Shown: piece after piece, positions 40,112 through 48,378 of the stretch | Numbering within the stretch: the first letter of the stretch is position 1 | How the letters are laid out: every line of letters starts with the position of its first letter | Assembly: GCA_003599575.1 (NCBI GenBank) | Contig: QZKV01000085.1 | Location: 1 to 49,025 of the forward strand | Source: Desulfobacteraceae bacterium | GTDB taxonomy: Bacteria > Desulfobacterota > Desulfobacteria > Desulfobacterales > Desulfosarcinaceae | Reading direction: 5' to 3' | Length of the DNA stretch: 49,025 nucleotides | Notes under the pieces: generated by a model | What the model saw: only the letters and a program-made list of their open reading frames with translations | Databases searched by the model: none | Told to the model about the DNA's origin: nothing | Program-made: the position numbers and the translations under genes

Positions 40112-40450
40112 ATGATCATCGTCAGAATCTGCATGAACGTGATCCCGGAAAAGCAGAAAGAGCTGGTGCAAACGCTTCTCTCTGTTATGGGATCCATGCA
40201 AAAGGAGCAGGGCTGTCTGAGTTATTCTCTTTTTTGCACCATCGAAGACAATAACCTTTTGAATCTTCTCGTGGAATGGCAAACGCGAAAGCACCTGGAT
40301 CACCATTTAAGATCCAAAATGTTCGGCGTTTTGCTGGGAACAAAGAGCCTTTTGAACGAACCGCATGCAATCCACATTTACACCGTTCACAGATCGGAAG
40401 GAATGGAGGCTGTTCATACCGCCCGCGGGAAAGAGCGCAACCGCGCATGA
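40112..40450 (+). CDS. ABM-domain protein, second copy
   Basis: 112 residues, the same length as the copy at 13674-14012 and clearly homologous: VIPEKQKELVQTLLSVM, GCLSYSLFCTIEDNNLLNLLVEWQTRKHLDHHL, FGVLLGTKSLLNEPHAIHIYTV. The dimeric alpha-beta barrel ABM fold is kept. Position of His pairs (LDHHL) is the same in both. Substrate unknown. It directly precedes the glycosyltransferase genes of block E. The start ATG 40112 follows GAGAGGTGA. Confidence 0.85.
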   Translation: MIIVRICMNVIPEKQKELVQTLLSVMGSMQKEQGCLSYSLFCTIEDNNLLNLLVEWQTRKHLDHHLRSKMFGVLLGTKSLLNEPHAIHIYTVHRSEGMEAVHTARGKERNRA

Positions 40451-40486
40451 GAAGTCGCTTTAGCGTAGCAAATAGAAGGGGGGGGT

Positions 40487-42790
40487 ATGTCAGCAGTTAT
40501 CAAGTATTACGAGGGAATCGGTTCGGTGGCCGTCATCGGCAACTATATGCCGCGCCGATGCGGTATTGCGACCTTCACCACTGATCTGGTTGAAGGCTTA
40601 TCGGCGGAGGCGCCCGATATTTTCAACTGGGCGGCGGCCATGAACGACCAGCCCGGGGGCTATGCCTATCCTGAAAAAGTGCGTTTCGAGATCAACCAGA
40701 ACAAATTGAGCGACTACAGCACCGCGTCTCAATTTCTCAATATCAGCCAAACGGATATTGTCAGCGTGCAGCATGAATACGGCATCTTCGGCGGGCCGGC
40801 CGGCAGCCACCTGCTGACCCTGCTGGGCAATCTGCGCATGCCGGTGGTGACGACGCTGCACACGGTTTTAAAGGATCCCGCGCCCGAATACCGCGACGTC
40901 ATGTGCAAGCTCTCCGATCTGTCCGACAAACTGGTCGTGATGAGCCGCAAGGCAGCCGACTTCCTCAAAGATATCTATGGCGTGCCCGAAGACAAAATCG
41001 TCTTTATCCATCATGGCATTCCGGACACGCCGTTTATCGATCCCAGCTTCAACAAAGACAAGTTCGGTGTGGAGGGCAAAAAAGTACTGCTCACCTTCGG
41101 CCTGCTTTCCCCCAACAAGGGCATTGAAACGGTATTGCAGGCGCTTCCGGCGGTCATCCAAAAACATCCTGATGTGGTCTATATGGTCTTGGGTGCAACC
41201 CATCCGCATATTTTGAAATCACAGGGGGATGCCTACCGCATCATGCTGCAGCAGCTCGTGCACAAGCTCGGCATCGGTGAGCATGTCATCTTTCAAAATC
41301 GTTTTGTCGAAATAAAGGAGCTGTGCGAGTTTCTCGGCATCGCCGATATCTATATCACCCCTTATCTGGATGAAGCCCAGATTACTTCCGGCACCCTGGC
41401 CTATGCCATGGGCACCGGCAAAGCCGTCATTTCAACCCCGTACTGGTACGCTACCGAGATGCTTGCCGAAGACCGGGGTCGTATTGTGCCCTTCCGGGAT
41501 CCGGATGCCATGGCCGAACAAATCACCGCCCTTCTGGCCAACGATGTCGACCGGCATGCCATGCGCAAAAAAGCTTACTTGTTTAGCCGCGACGCCGTCT
41601 GGAAAGAGGTCTCCCGCAAATACCTCCAGGTGTTCAGGGAAGTTCAGCTGAACAGGATCCGCAGCCCGCGTCCCCGGCATTCCTATGTCGCGAATATCAA
41701 GGCCATCACCCATTTCGAACTTCCGGAGATAAAGCTGGATCACCTGAAAGCCTTTACCGATGATACCGGCATTTTGCAGCACGCCACGTATACCATCCCC
41801 GATCGCATCCACGGCTACTGCACCGATGACAACGCCAGGGCTTTGCTGGTCGCGGCCATGGGGCAAAAGTACCTGCCCACCAACGGCTGGGGACTTGATT
41901 CACTCTGCGGCCATTATCTTGGATTTCTTCTGTATGCTTTCAATGCAGAAAAAGGACGCTTTCGCAACTTCATGACCTATTCACGGCAGTGGACGGAGGA
42001 GGTCGGGTCCGAGGATGCGCATGGCCGGGCGCTGTGGAGCCTTGGCAAAGCGGTGGCGTTTCTTCACAATCCCGGGCATCTGGCCACGAGCACGACCCTT
42101 TTCAGCAAGGCCCTGCGGGCCGTGGAAAATTTTCATTCGCCGCGCGCCATCGCTTTTTCCCTGGTGGGAATACATGCCTACCTGGAAAAATTTTCCGGGG
42201 ACAGCGATGTGCGCAGGATCCGGGACCTTCTCGCCGACCGGCTTTTCAATCAATTTATGAATCATGCGACCGACGATTGGCCTTGGCTGGAAAACGCTTT
42301 GAACTATGCCAACGGCAAACTTGCCCAGGCGCTGCTGCTGTCCGGCCGCGCGATGCAAAGACATGACATGGTCAATATGGGGCTTTTATCCCTCAAGTGG
42401 CTGATTGCCGTCCAAACCGAAGAGGGGCACCTGGTGCCCATCGGCAGCAACGGGTGGTTTGAACGGGGCGGCCACAGGGCGCGTTTCGACCAGCAGCCCA
42501 TCGAGACCAACGCCATGGTCGAAGCTTGCGCGGTAGCCTTTGATGTCACCCGCGACAAAGCCTGGTTCGATCACGCGGTCATGTGCTTCAACTGGTTCCT
42601 CGGACACAACGACCTCAACTTGCCGCTCTATGATCCCAAGACGGGCGGCTGCCGGGACGGACTGATGGCCGACGGCATCAACCAGAATGAGGGCGCCGAG
42701 TCCTCCCTGGCCTGGCTGCTTTCGCTGATGACATTGCAGAAGCTCTATGCCGACGAGGTGCTGAAACAGCCCAGGGCTTCGAAAATTTGA
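40487..42790 (+). CDS. Glycosyltransferase GT4 fused to a C-terminal helical (glycosidase-like) domain
   Basis: 767 residues. The N-terminal part (about 1-390) is GT-B fold: NYMPRRCGIATFTTDLVEGL, VQHEYGIFGGPAG, TFGLLSPNKGIETVLQALP, and the acceptor/donor segment DEAQITSGTLAYAMGTGKAVISTPYWYATEML. The C-terminal 370 residues look like an (alpha/alpha)-toroid fold (CTDDNARALLVAAMGQKY, YSRQWTEEVGSEDAHGRALWSLGKAV, RFDQQPIETNAMVEACAVAF). Probable mannosyl- or glucosyltransferase making or editing a glycan. The stop overlaps the next frame. Confidence 0.85.
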   Translation: MSAVIKYYEGIGSVAVIGNYMPRRCGIATFTTDLVEGLSAEAPDIFNWAAAMNDQPGGYAYPEKVRFEINQNKLSDYSTASQFLNISQTDIVSVQHEYGIFGGPAGSHLLTLLGNLRMPVVTTLHTVLKDPAPEYRDVMCKLSDLSDKLVVMSRKAADFLKDIYGVPEDKIVFIHHGIPDTPFIDPSFNKDKFGVEGKKVLLTFGLLSPNKGIETVLQALPAVIQKHPDVVYMVLGATHPHILKSQGDAYRIMLQQLVHKLGIGEHVIFQNRFVEIKELCEFLGIADIYITPYLDEAQITSGTLAYAMGTGKAVISTPYWYATEMLAEDRGRIVPFRDPDAMAEQITALLANDVDRHAMRKKAYLFSRDAVWKEVSRKYLQVFREVQLNRIRSPRPRHSYVANIKAITHFELPEIKLDHLKAFTDDTGILQHATYTIPDRIHGYCTDDNARALLVAAMGQKYLPTNGWGLDSLCGHYLGFLLYAFNAEKGRFRNFMTYSRQWTEEVGSEDAHGRALWSLGKAVAFLHNPGHLATSTTLFSKALRAVENFHSPRAIAFSLVGIHAYLEKFSGDSDVRRIRDLLADRLFNQFMNHATDDWPWLENALNYANGKLAQALLLSGRAMQRHDMVNMGLLSLKWLIAVQTEEGHLVPIGSNGWFERGGHRARFDQQPIETNAMVEACAVAFDVTRDKAWFDHAVMCFNWFLGHNDLNLPLYDPKTGGCRDGLMADGINQNEGAESSLAWLLSLMTLQKLYADEVLKQPRASKI

Positions 42791-42807
42791 TGATCAAAGG
42801 ATCCACC

Positions 42808-43821
42808 ATGCGTATCGCGATGCTGTCGCCGATTGCCTGGCGCACGCCGCCGCGTCACTACGGTCCCTGGGAGAGCGTGGCATCCCTGGTGGCCGAGGGG
42901 TTGGTCGCACGCGGTCATGATGTCACCTTGTTTGCCACTGCGGACTCGCAGACCAGCGGCGTGCTGCAAGCCGTTTGCCCGCAGGGCTATGAAGAAGACC
43001 TTACGCTCATCCCCAAAGTATGGGAGTGCCTGCACATTTCGGAACTCTTCGAGCATGCCGGCGCCTTTGACATGATTCATAACCATTTTGACTTCCTGCC
43101 GCTGACCTATACGGGCATGACCAGGACGCCGGTGGTGACCACCATTCACGGCTTTTCATCGCCCGGGATTTTGCCGGTGTACAAGAAGTACAATGGCAGG
43201 ACGTTTTATGTGTCCATCAGCGATGCCGACCGCTCCCCGGATCTTGATTATATCCGGACCGTTTATCACGGCATCGATCTTGCGCTGTTCGATTTTCAGC
43301 CCGCCCCGGAAGATTACCTGCTGTTTCTCGGGCGCATTCACCAGGACAAAGGTGCCCGCGAAGCCCTGCGCATCGCCCGGGCCAGCGGTAAAAAGTTGAT
43401 AATGGCGGGGATCATTCAGGACCGGGATTATTATGACCGCTACGTCGCCCCGCATATAGACAACGACCAGGTGGTGTATGTCGGCAGCGTCGGGCCCGCT
43501 GAGCGCAACCGGCTGCTCGGCAAGGCTTTGGCGCTGTTGCACCCGATACAGTTCAACGAGCCTTTCGGGCTGTCGGTGGTCGAGTCCATGGCCTGCGGCA
43601 CGCCCGTGATCGCCTTTGATCGGGGCAGCATGCCCGAGCTGATCGAAAACGGCCGCAGCGGCTTTCTGGTCGACACCGTGGAGCAGGCCGTCGCGGCGGT
43701 CGCGCGGGTTGCCGATCTCGACCGCGCCTATTGCCGGCAGCGGATTGAACGCCATTTCACCGTCGATCGCATGATTGATGACTATATCCAGGTCTATGAA
43801 CAAATTCTTGCGTTGGCCTGA
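42808..43821 (+). CDS. Glycosyltransferase, GT4 family
   Basis: 337 residues from ATG 42808, chosen because AAAGGA lies 6 bases upstream (ATG 42787 is in frame and overlaps the previous gene). GT-B features: MRIAMLSPIAWRTPPRHYGPWE, VASLVAEGLVARGHDVTLFAT, IHGFSSPG, FLGRIHQDKGAREALRIA, and the retaining GT4 motif EPFGLSVVESMACGTPVIAF with both glutamates. It presumably works with the fused transferase upstream and the two GH130 enzymes downstream on a mannose-type glycan. Confidence 0.92.
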   Translation: MRIAMLSPIAWRTPPRHYGPWESVASLVAEGLVARGHDVTLFATADSQTSGVLQAVCPQGYEEDLTLIPKVWECLHISELFEHAGAFDMIHNHFDFLPLTYTGMTRTPVVTTIHGFSSPGILPVYKKYNGRTFYVSISDADRSPDLDYIRTVYHGIDLALFDFQPAPEDYLLFLGRIHQDKGAREALRIARASGKKLIMAGIIQDRDYYDRYVAPHIDNDQVVYVGSVGPAERNRLLGKALALLHPIQFNEPFGLSVVESMACGTPVIAFDRGSMPELIENGRSGFLVDTVEQAVAAVARVADLDRAYCRQRIERHFTVDRMIDDYIQVYEQILALA

Positions 43822-43897
43822 CGGCATCGAAATCGATAAGCGGCTGCCGGAGGACACCCAGGCAGCCGCTTTGAAAGGCCCACAGGGCGGATTTACT

Positions 43898-44839
43898 ATG
43901 AACAATCACACGCCGATCATACAGCGTTTCAAAAACAACCCCGTGCTGACGCGGCACGATGTGCCCTATCCGGTCGCCACCGTGCACAATGCGGGCATCG
44001 TCAAACACAACGACCGCTACATTATGCTTTTCAGATCGCACCTGCTCAACGGGCGCTCCATCATCGGCAGGGCCGACAGCGCGGACGGCTTCTCATTCAA
44101 GGTTCATCCCAAACCCTTTTTAATCCCTTCGACGGAGAGTGTTTTTGCCGAATACGAAGCCTTCGGCGTCGAAGACCTGCGCATCTCCCCGGTGCAAGAC
44201 GAGTACCTGCTGACCTACAGCGCCTATTCCCGCCACGGCGTGAGGATCGCCCTGGCGCACACCCGCGATTTTGAAAAGGTCGAACGCATTGCCCTGATCA
44301 CGCAGGCCGATTTGCGCAACGTGGTCATCTTTCCTGAAAAGTCCGGTGGCCGGTATGCCCGTCTGGACCGGCCGCATTCGGAGATTTCCCCCTGGTCGAT
44401 CTGGATCTCCTATTCTCCCGACCTGGTGCACTGGGGCGATTCCCGGGTGATCATGAAACCTTTGGCCTACCACTGGGATGAAATGAAAATCGGGCCCGGC
44501 GCGCCGCCCTTTAGAACCAGCAAGGGCTGGCTGCATATTTACCACGGCGTTTTCAAAACCATGTCCGGAACGGTCTATCGCCTTGGCGCGGCCCTGCATG
44601 CCATCGAGGATCCGGCGAACATCATCGGCGTTTCCGATCAATGGATACTGCAGCCCGAAGATCCCTGGGAAGTCAGCGGCTATGTGCCCAACGTGGTCTT
44701 TACGTGCGGGGCGGTTCCCGAAGACGACGGAACGGTCAAAATATACTGGGGCGGGGCGGATACGGTCATGTGCGCCGGTACGGCCGTCATCGATGAACTG
44801 GTGGCGCTCTGTCTGACGGATTCCCGGCCGGCGCTGTAG
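43898..44839 (+). CDS. GH130 family beta-mannoside phosphorylase-like protein
   Basis: 313 residues from ATG 43898. The frame is open to 43775 and overlaps the upstream gene, so the start is a judgement. Five-bladed propeller features: RFKNNPVLTRHDVPYPVATVHNAG, YIMLFRSHLLNGRSIIGRADS, EAFGVEDLRISP (catalytic Asp of GH130), PEKSGGRYARLDRP, WDEMKIGPGAPPFRT, and GYVPNVVFTCG. GH130 enzymes phosphorolyse beta-mannosyl oligosaccharides to mannose 1-phosphate. Likely acts on the glycan handled by the neighbouring transferases. Confidence 0.9.
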   Translation: MNNHTPIIQRFKNNPVLTRHDVPYPVATVHNAGIVKHNDRYIMLFRSHLLNGRSIIGRADSADGFSFKVHPKPFLIPSTESVFAEYEAFGVEDLRISPVQDEYLLTYSAYSRHGVRIALAHTRDFEKVERIALITQADLRNVVIFPEKSGGRYARLDRPHSEISPWSIWISYSPDLVHWGDSRVIMKPLAYHWDEMKIGPGAPPFRTSKGWLHIYHGVFKTMSGTVYRLGAALHAIEDPANIIGVSDQWILQPEDPWEVSGYVPNVVFTCGAVPEDDGTVKIYWGGADTVMCAGTAVIDELVALCLTDSRPAL

Positions 44840-44846
44840 AGGTTTG

Positions 44847-44901
44847 TTGAGTTATTGGGTTTGTTGGGCTTGTTGGGTCGGATGTAAACCCAATAACTCA
44901 A
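44847..44901. repeat. Long perfect hairpin with GTTGGGTT repeats
   Basis: TTGAGTTATTGGGTTT (44847-44862) pairs perfectly over 16 bases with AAACCCAATAACTCAA (44886-44901). Short direct repeats of TTGTTGGG and AACCCAA continue to about 44932. It lies between the two GH130 genes; there is no U-run, so it may tune mRNA stability or be a selfish repeat. Confidence 0.7.
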
Positions 44902-45000
44902 TGAACCCAACGAACCCGATAAACCCAATAACCCGTAGCTTAACTTTCATGGTGAACGGCTTTCGATGCATTGCATCGATCGACACCAAGGATAAATGAT

Positions 45001-46479
45001 ATGCGTTCTGAAAAGCGGCTGAAACTTAAAGTGAGAAGAAAAACGAACAAGATCGTAGGCGATACGTCGCGAGTGATCACCCGGCTTCATCTTCCCGATG
45101 AAATGCAGCGCATCTCCAAAGTCATTCAGCGGGTAATGAGCCTGCCGGTTGCGGCGGCCAAAAAGCTGGTTGCGCAGATCATGATCGATTATTCCGGAAG
45201 GCACGAAGACCTCGAACATATCTTTGAGAGGCACCTCGATGTGGTGAAGGATTATCTTCCGCGCGATACCATGCTCAGCAAGGTGCAAAGGACCCTCATC
45301 GGCGCCTACTTCACAAAGGAGTACTCTATTGAATCGGCCGCCCTGTTCAACCCTTCCATTGTTGCCCATCCGGATCAGAGCCATCTGAAAAAAGGCGGCC
45401 TGCGTTTCATCATGAGCCTGCGGGCAACCGGTGAAGGCCACATCTCGTCTATTGTATTTCGCAGCGGCGTCCTAGACCGGCGCAACCGACTTCTCTTCGA
45501 CCCGATCAGTGATTTCGTGGAAACACCGGATCTTCAATTGGACCCGGTTTACAAGCGCAATCCTTTTCGATGCAAATTGAACGAGATGGGGGCCGGCAAT
45601 GAGGTCACCGCCCATATTCTGAACCTGCTGCAGGAAGATTTTACGTACAGTCAGTTGCTGGAAAAAATTGCAATGCTGCGTGCAAAGCCGCAATTTTCGG
45701 AAGCCCGCCAAAAAAGAACCTCCGAAATCATGTGCTGGCTCGCGGATTCCAATTATGAGGTGAGTTTCCACCCGGATCACCGCATATCCGAACGGGTGAT
45801 CTTTCCCGTTTCGAAGAACGAAAGCAGAGGCATCGAAGATGCCCGGTTCGTTCAATTTTTCGACGACCGGCAGGAAGTCACCTATTATGCGACCTATACC
45901 GCTTACAACGGCAAGACAATCTTGCCGCAATTTATCGAAACAAAGGATTTCATCACCTTCAATGTGCTCACGCTCAACGGCAAAGCCGTCAAAAACAAGG
46001 GTATGGCGCTTTTCCCGCGCAAAATCGGCGGCCGCTATGTCATGCTTTCGCGCCAGGATGGTGAGAACAACCAGATCATGTTTTCGGATAATATCCACTT
46101 CTGGCAGACGTCTCAAATCATCCAAGAGCCCTTCTACCCATGGGAATTCATTCAGATCGGCAACTGCGGTTCACCCCTGGAAACCGATCGAGGCTGGATC
46201 GTGCTCACCCACGGTGTGGGGCCTATGCGCCAGTATTGCATCGGCGCTATCCTGCTCGATCTTGAAAACCCCACCAGAGTCATCGCGCGCCTGGATGAGC
46301 CGTTGCTCGCACCGCATGAAAAAGAGCGTGAAGGATATGTTCCCAATGTTGTTTATTCCTGCGGTGCGATCATTCATAACAACGAGCTGGTCATTCCCTA
46401 TGCCATGTCCGATATCAATTCAGGTATCGCAATGGTCGGCGTCGAAGAGTTGCTGGCCTGTATGCGCAGGGCCGTCTAG
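45001..46479 (+). CDS. GH130 family glycoside phosphorylase/hydrolase, long form
   Basis: 492 residues from ATG 45001 (ATG open to 44971). The N-terminal 150 residues are helical (KVIQRVMSLPVAAAKKLVAQ) before the beta-propeller. GH130 signatures: FNPSIVAHPD, SLRATGEGHISSIVFRSG, SRGIEDARFVQFF (Asp), NVLTLNGKAVKNKGMALFPRKIGGRYVMLSRQDGEN split by turns, and GYVPNVVYSCGAIIHN. It differs from the first GH130 in length and helical extension. Together the pair suggests sequential breakdown of a mannoside. Confidence 0.88.
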   Translation: MRSEKRLKLKVRRKTNKIVGDTSRVITRLHLPDEMQRISKVIQRVMSLPVAAAKKLVAQIMIDYSGRHEDLEHIFERHLDVVKDYLPRDTMLSKVQRTLIGAYFTKEYSIESAALFNPSIVAHPDQSHLKKGGLRFIMSLRATGEGHISSIVFRSGVLDRRNRLLFDPISDFVETPDLQLDPVYKRNPFRCKLNEMGAGNEVTAHILNLLQEDFTYSQLLEKIAMLRAKPQFSEARQKRTSEIMCWLADSNYEVSFHPDHRISERVIFPVSKNESRGIEDARFVQFFDDRQEVTYYATYTAYNGKTILPQFIETKDFITFNVLTLNGKAVKNKGMALFPRKIGGRYVMLSRQDGENNQIMFSDNIHFWQTSQIIQEPFYPWEFIQIGNCGSPLETDRGWIVLTHGVGPMRQYCIGAILLDLENPTRVIARLDEPLLAPHEKEREGYVPNVVYSCGAIIHNNELVIPYAMSDINSGIAMVGVEELLACMRRAV

Positions 46480-46706
46480 CTTTTCCAAGATTTGAGCACG
46501 TCACTTCGTACGATCGGCCTTGGAGAACTGAAATTAAAAATGCATTCATCGGACAACCGCCCTGAGTGTGTTCAGACGCCGCTCTAAAGCACATTTCCCG
46601 TCTCAATAAGGTTCGGGGCGTATTTGTCCTCGTCGCAATCCGTTTTACATATTGATTGGAAAGATACATTTACCTGGTGCCGCTCAATTTACAGGAGGAA
46701 TTTACG

Positions 46707-46967
46707 ATGGTTAAGGATCACGGCCCCCAAATCAAAGATGACGCGCGCTATGAAAAGCTGCGTGAACAAGGGATGAGCAAGGAGAAGGCCGCCCGGATTG
46801 CCAACACCCCGCGCTCCGAAGCCGGGCGGCGGGGCGGCAAGGCGCCGCGCTACGAGGAGTGGAGCCGGCAGGATCTGTATGACAAGGCCAGGCAGGTGGG
46901 CATCCCGGGCCGCTCGAAAATGCAAAAAGGCGAGTTGATCGATGCGCTACGCCATCATGGTAAATAG
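46707..46967 (+). CDS. Small Rho-N/HeH-like DNA- or RNA-binding protein
   Basis: 86 residues from ATG 46707, with ACAGGAGGA upstream. The N-terminal part is a conserved-looking DHGPQIKDDARYEKLREQGMSKEKAARIAN followed by SEAGRRGGK; the C-terminus has the helix-extended-loop-helix of Rho N-terminal domains (YEEWSRQDLYDKARQVGIPGRSKMQKGELIDAL). Proteins of this kind (DUF7218-like) are small and basic; function unknown. The 227 bases before it show no gene. Not clearly part of block E. Confidence 0.8.
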   Translation: MVKDHGPQIKDDARYEKLREQGMSKEKAARIANTPRSEAGRRGGKAPRYEEWSRQDLYDKARQVGIPGRSKMQKGELIDALRHHGK

Positions 46968-47037
46968 GCGATAGCGGCGATCTTGGCGGCAACGGCATGG
47001 AGGATTGCCAACAGGCCGATTGGCATGGTTTTGATCG

Positions 47038-48378
47038 CTATTTCATGCCGGCGGCCTGCAGGTCCGCCACGATGGCGACGATGGCTTTGTCCGGCTGGAG
47101 GTATTTGCGCGCCGCGTCCTGCACATCCTTTTTTTCAATCCGCCGGATGCGGCCGGCATATTCTGCGAAGTAATCGGGGCCCAGCCGGTAGTATTCAATG
47201 TAGGCCAGCAATTGCGCCAGCCCGTTCTGGGATGCATAGCGCAAAGGGAAACTGCCGATCAGATAATTTTTGGCGGTGTTGAGCTCCTGGTCGCTGACCG
47301 GCGCCTGCCGCATGCGCCGCATTTCTTCGCGGGCGATGCGGATGGCTTCCTGTGCGGAAGCATTCTTGGTCTGCAGAACGATCTGAAAGGCGCCGGGATA
47401 TTTGCGCGCTTCGAAGTAGCTGCTCACCGCGTAGGCCAGGCCTTTTTCCACGCGGATATGCCTCAACAGCCGGGAAGTGAAGCCGCCGCCCAGGATTTCG
47501 TTCATTACCGTGACCGCATGGAAATCCGGGTTGGCGCGCGCGATGCCGGCGTGCCCCAGGACGATATTAGCCTGGGCCACGGGTTGATCGATGTGGACAT
47601 CCCGGGCCGAGGGGGCAAAAACCTGCTGCGGCGCCTCTTCGGCGGCAGCGCTGCCCTCCCATTGGCTGAGCCGGTCGGCCAAGCTTTGGATATCACTGCT
47701 GCTGACATCCCCCACGATGACCAGAATGCTCGTCTGCGGCCGGTAACGGCGATGATAGAAATCCCGCACCTGCTCAGGCGAGACGGCCTCCAGGGATTCG
47801 ATGGTACCTTCCACCGCGTGCCCGTAAGGCGAATATCTGAACAGGGCGCGCTGGAACGCTTTCTCGGCCACGACCCCGGGCTGATCTTCTTCTTCGTTCA
47901 ACGCGCTCTGGATGGCGCGGACCTTGCGCCGGATCTCCTCTTCGGGAAAGGTCGGGCGGGTGATCGCATCCACAAAGAGGTCGCTGCCCGGAGCCCAATT
48001 TTTTTTCAGAACTTTGAAATCCAGGGCGGCGTAGTCGAAGCTGCAGGTGGCGCTGAGGGCCGCCCCCAGAAGATCGACGCGTTCGTTGATCTGGTGGGCG
48101 GTAAGGGACGGGGTGCCCAGCAGAAGCCCTTCGGCCGTGAGATTGGCCAAGCCGGCCAGCGCCGCGGGATCCCGCCAGGCGCCGGCATCGGACAGATACC
48201 GCAGCGTGACGAAGGGCAGGGTGTGCTCCTCGGACACAATCAGGACCATTCCATTGGGAAGAACCTGCCGCTGGACCGGCGGGCCTGCGCCGCCAAAGGC
48301 CGCAGCGGGGAGCAGGGTGCATGCCAGTACAATCGCCAACACCACGCACCGGCGGCCGCAAAAGAAAATGGCGCTCAT
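47038..48378 (-). CDS. M16 peptidase-like subunit lacking the zinc motif
   Basis: 446 residues, minus strand. Signal peptide (VVLAIVLACTLLPAAAFG). The M16 fold is recognisable (LPNGMVLIVSEEHTLPFVTLRYLSDAG, QINERVDLLGAALSATCSFDYA, YSPYGHAVEGTIESLEAVSPEQVRDFYHRRY, and the C-terminal domain from VSSSDIQ). The usual HXXEH zinc motif is replaced by GLANLTAEGLLLGT, so this is a non-catalytic partner. It overlaps the upstream M16 gene by 4 bases (ATGA), the normal two-subunit arrangement. Confidence 0.88.
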   Translation of the reverse strand: MSAIFFCGRRCVVLAIVLACTLLPAAAFGGAGPPVQRQVLPNGMVLIVSEEHTLPFVTLRYLSDAGAWRDPAALAGLANLTAEGLLLGTPSLTAHQINERVDLLGAALSATCSFDYAALDFKVLKKNWAPGSDLFVDAITRPTFPEEEIRRKVRAIQSALNEEEDQPGVVAEKAFQRALFRYSPYGHAVEGTIESLEAVSPEQVRDFYHRRYRPQTSILVIVGDVSSSDIQSLADRLSQWEGSAAAEEAPQQVFAPSARDVHIDQPVAQANIVLGHAGIARANPDFHAVTVMNEILGGGFTSRLLRHIRVEKGLAYAVSSYFEARKYPGAFQIVLQTKNASAQEAIRIAREEMRRMRQAPVSDQELNTAKNYLIGSFPLRYASQNGLAQLLAYIEYYRLGPDYFAEYAGRIRRIEKKDVQDAARKYLQPDKAIVAIVADLQAAGMK

